A stretch of DNA of 64,000 bases from Aquabacterium sp. OR-4 (GTDB lineage: Bacteria > Pseudomonadota > Gammaproteobacteria > Burkholderiales > Burkholderiaceae_C), in assembly GCF_025290835.2 (NCBI RefSeq), contig NZ_JAOCQD020000002.1, forward strand, positions 496,001-560,000. The letters run 5' to 3'. The position numbers were made by a program, and so were the translations under genes. The notes beneath the pieces were generated by a model. The model had not been told where the DNA came from and did not search any database. It worked only from the letters and a program-made list of their open reading frames with translations. Shown here one piece after another: positions 61,691-64,000 of this stretch. Position 1 is the first letter of the stretch. Each line of letters begins with the position of its first letter.

Positions 61691-63016
61691 ATGTCGCAAT
61701 CCCTGCACCCCATGCTCAACATCGCGATCAAGGCCGCCCGTGCGGCTGGCGCGATCATCAACCGGGGTTCGCAGGATCTGGACTTGCTGAAGGTCACCTC
61801 CAAGGGGCCCAACGACTTCGTCAGCGAGGTCGACCGCGCGGCCGAGGCCGTGATCATCGAAACCCTGCTCGAGGCCTACCCCGGCCACGGCATCCTGGCC
61901 GAAGAGTCGGGCCGCGAGCACGGCGCCAAGCACAGCGACTATGTGTGGATCATCGATCCGCTGGACGGCACCACCAACTTCCTGCACGGCCTGCCGATCT
62001 ACGCGGTGTCCATCGCCCTCGCCTACCGCGGCAAGGTCGAGCAGGCGGTGGTGTACGACCCCAACCGCAACGACCTGTTCTACGCCTCCAAGGGCCGTGG
62101 CGCGTTCCTCAATGACCGGCGCCTGCGCGTGTCCAAGCGCGTGCGCCTGGCCGATTCGCTGGTGGGCACGGGCTTTCCGTTCCGCCGCGGCGACAACTTC
62201 CAGCGCTACCTGAAGATGTTCGAGAGCGTGATGCAGGCCTGCGCCGGCCTGCGCCGCCCGGGCTCGGCCGCGCTCGACCTGTGCTACGTGGCCGCCGGCT
62301 GGTACGACGGCTTCTTCGAGACCGGCCTGTCGCCCTGGGACCTGGCCGCCGGCTCGCTGATGATCACCGAGGCCGGTGGCCTGGTGGGCAACTTCACCGG
62401 CGAGGCCGATTTCCTGTACCAGCGCGAGCTGGTGGCCGGCAACCCGAAGGTCTATGCCCAGCTGGTGACGCTGCTGGCACCGTACTCGCGCGCCATCAGC
62501 CGTGACGACGAAACCTCGGCCGAGGCCGGCGAGCACGGCACGGCCGACCAGCCCGCCGCCGCGCTGGCCGCGGCCCTGGGCGTGGGCGGCGAGGCCACCG
62601 CCGAGCCGGCCGACGCCGCCGCGCCGGCCGTGCGCGAGCGCAAGCCGGTGCGCATCCGCAAGGCCGATGTCGAGGCCGAGGCCGCGGCGGCCGAAGGCCA
62701 GGCCGACGGCGACGCCCAGCCCGGCGCCGAGCGCCCGCCCCGCGCGCCGCGCCCGGTGCCCACGGTGACGCACAAGCCGGCCGACCCGCGCGGCCCGCGC
62801 ACCGGCGGTTTTGGTGACCGTGGCGACCGTGGCGATCGCGGTGGCCCCGGCGGCCCGCGCGGCCCGGCCCGCGGCGCACCGCAGGGTGACCGGCGTCCGC
62901 CGGCCAAAACTGGCGCCGGCCCGCGCCCGGGCGGCAAGCCCGGCTTCAAGACCCCGGGCGGCCGCGGCGGCCAGGGTGGTGGCGGCGGCAGCCGTGGCGG
63001 CTCGGGCGGCTACTGA
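61691..63016 (+). CDS. suhB: SuhB (inositol monophosphatase family) with long RGG-rich C-terminal tail
   Basis: 441 aa. Residues ~1-265 are the IMPase/SuhB domain: [18 protein letters not shown] region ([16 protein letters not shown]), the metal motif [12 protein letters not shown] with D89 and D92, and the second motif [17 protein letters not shown]. The final ~175 residues are low-complexity: acidic/Ala-rich, then a basic and Gly/Arg-rich segment with RG and GGR repeats ([21 protein letters not shown], ending SRGGSGGY). SuhB in E. coli joins the Nus factors in rRNA antitermination; the tail suggests RNA contact (inference). Confidence 0.95.
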   Translation: MSQSLHPMLNIAIKAARAAGAIINRGSQDLDLLKVTSKGPNDFVSEVDRAAEAVIIETLLEAYPGHGILAEESGREHGAKHSDYVWIIDPLDGTTNFLHGLPIYAVSIALAYRGKVEQAVVYDPNRNDLFYASKGRGAFLNDRRLRVSKRVRLADSLVGTGFPFRRGDNFQRYLKMFESVMQACAGLRRPGSAALDLCYVAAGWYDGFFETGLSPWDLAAGSLMITEAGGLVGNFTGEADFLYQRELVAGNPKVYAQLVTLLAPYSRAISRDDETSAEAGEHGTADQPAAALAAALGVGGEATAEPADAAAPAVRERKPVRIRKADVEAEAAAAEGQADGDAQPGAERPPRAPRPVPTVTHKPADPRGPRTGGFGDRGDRGDRGGPGGPRGPARGAPQGDRRPPAKTGAGPRPGGKPGFKTPGGRGGQGGGGGSRGGSGGY

Positions 63017-63298
63017 CGCCCTGGCCCTGCGCCGTGCCGAACCTGCGCTGACACTGCGCTGAACCCGCGCGTTTTCTCCAACGCCGCCTCTTCCTCAAGC
63101 TTTGCTGTCCTAGATGACTGGCACGCCCGCCACGCCTGACCGCGCCCTGCCCGACCTGTCGGCCCACACGCCCATGATGCAGCAGGGTATATGCCAGGGA
63201 GTTGGCGCGGTTTTCTTGAAACTCACGCCAAAACCTACGCCAATCACCTGAACAGGTGGCGCAGAATCTGAGCCACCCGCCGGCGCACATTGCCGGCC
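63017..63298. other. 282-bp gap without a recognised gene
   Basis: It contains a CACCTG-AA-CAGGTG palindrome (63245-63258), an imperfect TTGGCG/CGCCAA pair (63202-63232 area) and CAGAAT at 63263-63268 as a possible -10 for the next small gene. No coding sequence or RNA gene could be supported. Confidence 0.5.
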
Positions 63299-63520
63299 AT
63301 GAGCACCCTAGTCCTGTACCGCTGGCGCATCCGCGACCCCGCCACCGGCGACTGGCGCGTGACGCGCCACCGCGTGACCGAGGCCGATGCCCGCGCCGCC
63401 TACCCCGACGCGGAGCCAGTGGAGTGGTCGCGCGAGGAGCGCCAGGTGCCCGACGATCCGCTGTACGACGGCGCCACCAGCGTCTGGCGCCGCCGCAAAG
63501 AAGACAGCCCCGGGCCATGA
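63299..63520 (+). CDS. Small hypothetical protein
   Basis: 73 aa, MSTLVLYRWRIRDPATGDWRVTRHRVTEADARAAYPDAEPVEWSREER. Charged, with aromatic residues, no membrane segment; the form recalls short Burkholderiales hypothetical proteins with a 'RYRWRIRD..G' start. No function known. The ATG at 63299 has a CGGCC rather than a Shine-Dalgarno context; it may be expressed from the promoter in the gap. Confidence 0.6.
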   Translation: MSTLVLYRWRIRDPATGDWRVTRHRVTEADARAAYPDAEPVEWSREERQVPDDPLYDGATSVWRRRKEDSPGP

Positions 63521-63660
63521 GGCGCCGGGGCTGGAACGGCAGCGGGTGCGGCGCTGCCGACGAGCTCAGGGAGGTGCGCTCGGGGCGTTGGGGCCCGCGG
63601 CAATGCTACCGCCTGGCCACCGCCTGATGCACCCCGATGCCGGGGGCCCGGCATGCTGGC

Positions 63661-63831
63661 TCACTGGCGGCCGGCCCAGGCAGCCCAGAGCAACGCCACA
63701 GATCCCGCACCCATGGCCGCATTGCTGGCGCGCCGCAGCACACCGGCGGCTGGGCCATCCATCTGCCAGGCGCAGTACAGCGCGCGGGCCAGGCCAATGA
63801 CGCCCAGCGCCGCCAGGATCAGGTGGATCAT
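63661..63831 (-). CDS. Small two-segment membrane protein
   Basis: 56 aa from ATG 63831 (MIHLILAALGVIGLARALYCAW), with a second segment AAMGAGSVALLWAAWAG. The start overlaps the stop of the upstream gene (ATGA at 63828-63831), which decides the start over an ATG at 63885. Function unknown. Confidence 0.6.
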   Translation of the reverse strand: MIHLILAALGVIGLARALYCAWQMDGPAAGVLRRASNAAMGAGSVALLWAAWAGRQ

Positions 63832-64000
63832 GTACTGCCCCCATTGCGACGCTCGAGCCATTGCCTGATCTGCCCCACGGCCCACTCACCGGCCACGCCC
63901 AGCCGGTCGGGCCAGGCCCAGGCGATGGCCAGCGCCACCAGCGCCATCACATCGTGCCGCCCGACGGGCCAACGCGCCGGCATCTCGGCCAGCACGATGG
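63828..64000 (-). CDS. Partial gene of unknown function (5' part outside window)
   Basis: Reading from the right edge, the frame gives IVLAEMPARWPVGRHDVMALVALAIAWAWPDRLGVAGEWAVGQIRQWLERRNGGST and a TGA. A hydrophobic segment (MALVALAIAWAW) suggests a membrane protein. Its stop overlaps the ATG of the small membrane protein, so they form an operon. Identity unknown. Confidence 0.55.
   Translation of the reverse strand, partial: IVLAEMPARWPVGRHDVMALVALAIAWAWPDRLGVAGEWAVGQIRQWLERRNGGST

Noticed and set aside
63190..63240. tRNA-like or attachment-site-like sequence near 63.2 kb
   Set aside because: There is no cloverleaf and no integrase; only an imperfect TTGGCG/CGCCAA pairing.

Overview
The window is GC-rich chromosomal DNA of a betaproteobacterium. 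The best fit is Burkholderiales, in or near the Rubrivivax/Leptothrix/Ideonella group. Three things point there: very high GC at third codon positions, red-type (form IC) RuBisCO with the activase CbbX and a divergent cbbR, and many Burkholderiales housekeeping genes in familiar pairs such as pmbA/yjgA and trmJ/suhB. The organism is inferred to be able to fix CO2 by the Calvin cycle. No phage, plasmid, CRISPR or complete insertion sequence is visible.

Layout. 1-8.9 kb: the end of a TonB receptor, a BMP-family binding protein, valS, a 2-hydroxyacid dehydrogenase-like protein that has lost key residues, galU, tusA, a Nudix hydrolase, cysM, tRNA-Leu(CAA) and a rhomboid protein. 9-22 kb: a degenerate DegP-like protein, an 8-bp tandem repeat, an SDR-like protein, an iron-sulfur flavin reductase, a Bug-type binding protein, an SpmA/SpmB fusion, a two-component pair whose kinase gene carries an in-frame amber codon, a PHP phosphatase, yciO, a membrane-bound glutaredoxin, a RidA protein and plsY. 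22.4-36.7 kb, minus strand: a J-domain/zinc-ribbon/PilZ protein, then the complete operon cbbL-S-X-F-P-T-Z-G-K-A-E-Y. cbbR is divergent at 36.9 kb. 37.8-48.7 kb: a mixed accessory region with a DUF3422 protein, ybaK, an aldo/keto reductase, a DUF2975 remnant next to its usual HTH partner, a Pro/Ala-rich protein, a mercaptopyruvate sulfurtransferase, an alpha/beta hydrolase, a GNAT enzyme, a degenerate HD-GYP protein and an acyl-CoA synthetase gene broken by an insert. 48.8-64 kb: uvrD, a TRAP transporter (dctQM) facing two tandem dctP paralogues, pmbA/yjgA, mog, cysE, trmJ, a suhB with a long RGG-type tail, and small hypothetical genes.

How the genes work together. The cbb block encodes RuBisCO and its activase, ribulose-bisphosphate regeneration (CbbP, F, T, A, E), the reduction steps (CbbK, G) and phosphoglycolate/sugar-phosphate clean-up (CbbZ, CbbY). 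Several neighbouring genes share ATGA stop/start overlaps. CysE, CysM, TusA and the sulfurtransferase cover cysteine and sulfur handling. The TRAP and Bug-type proteins suggest scavenging of organic acids, in line with a mixotroph.

The least expected features are the large nested inverted repeat between cbbL and cbbS, the SuhB RGG tail, the J-domain/PilZ fusion, the amber codon in the sensor kinase, several enzyme folds that have lost their active sites, the DUF2975 deletion remnant, and a dispersed GC-rich repeat that has entered gene ends.
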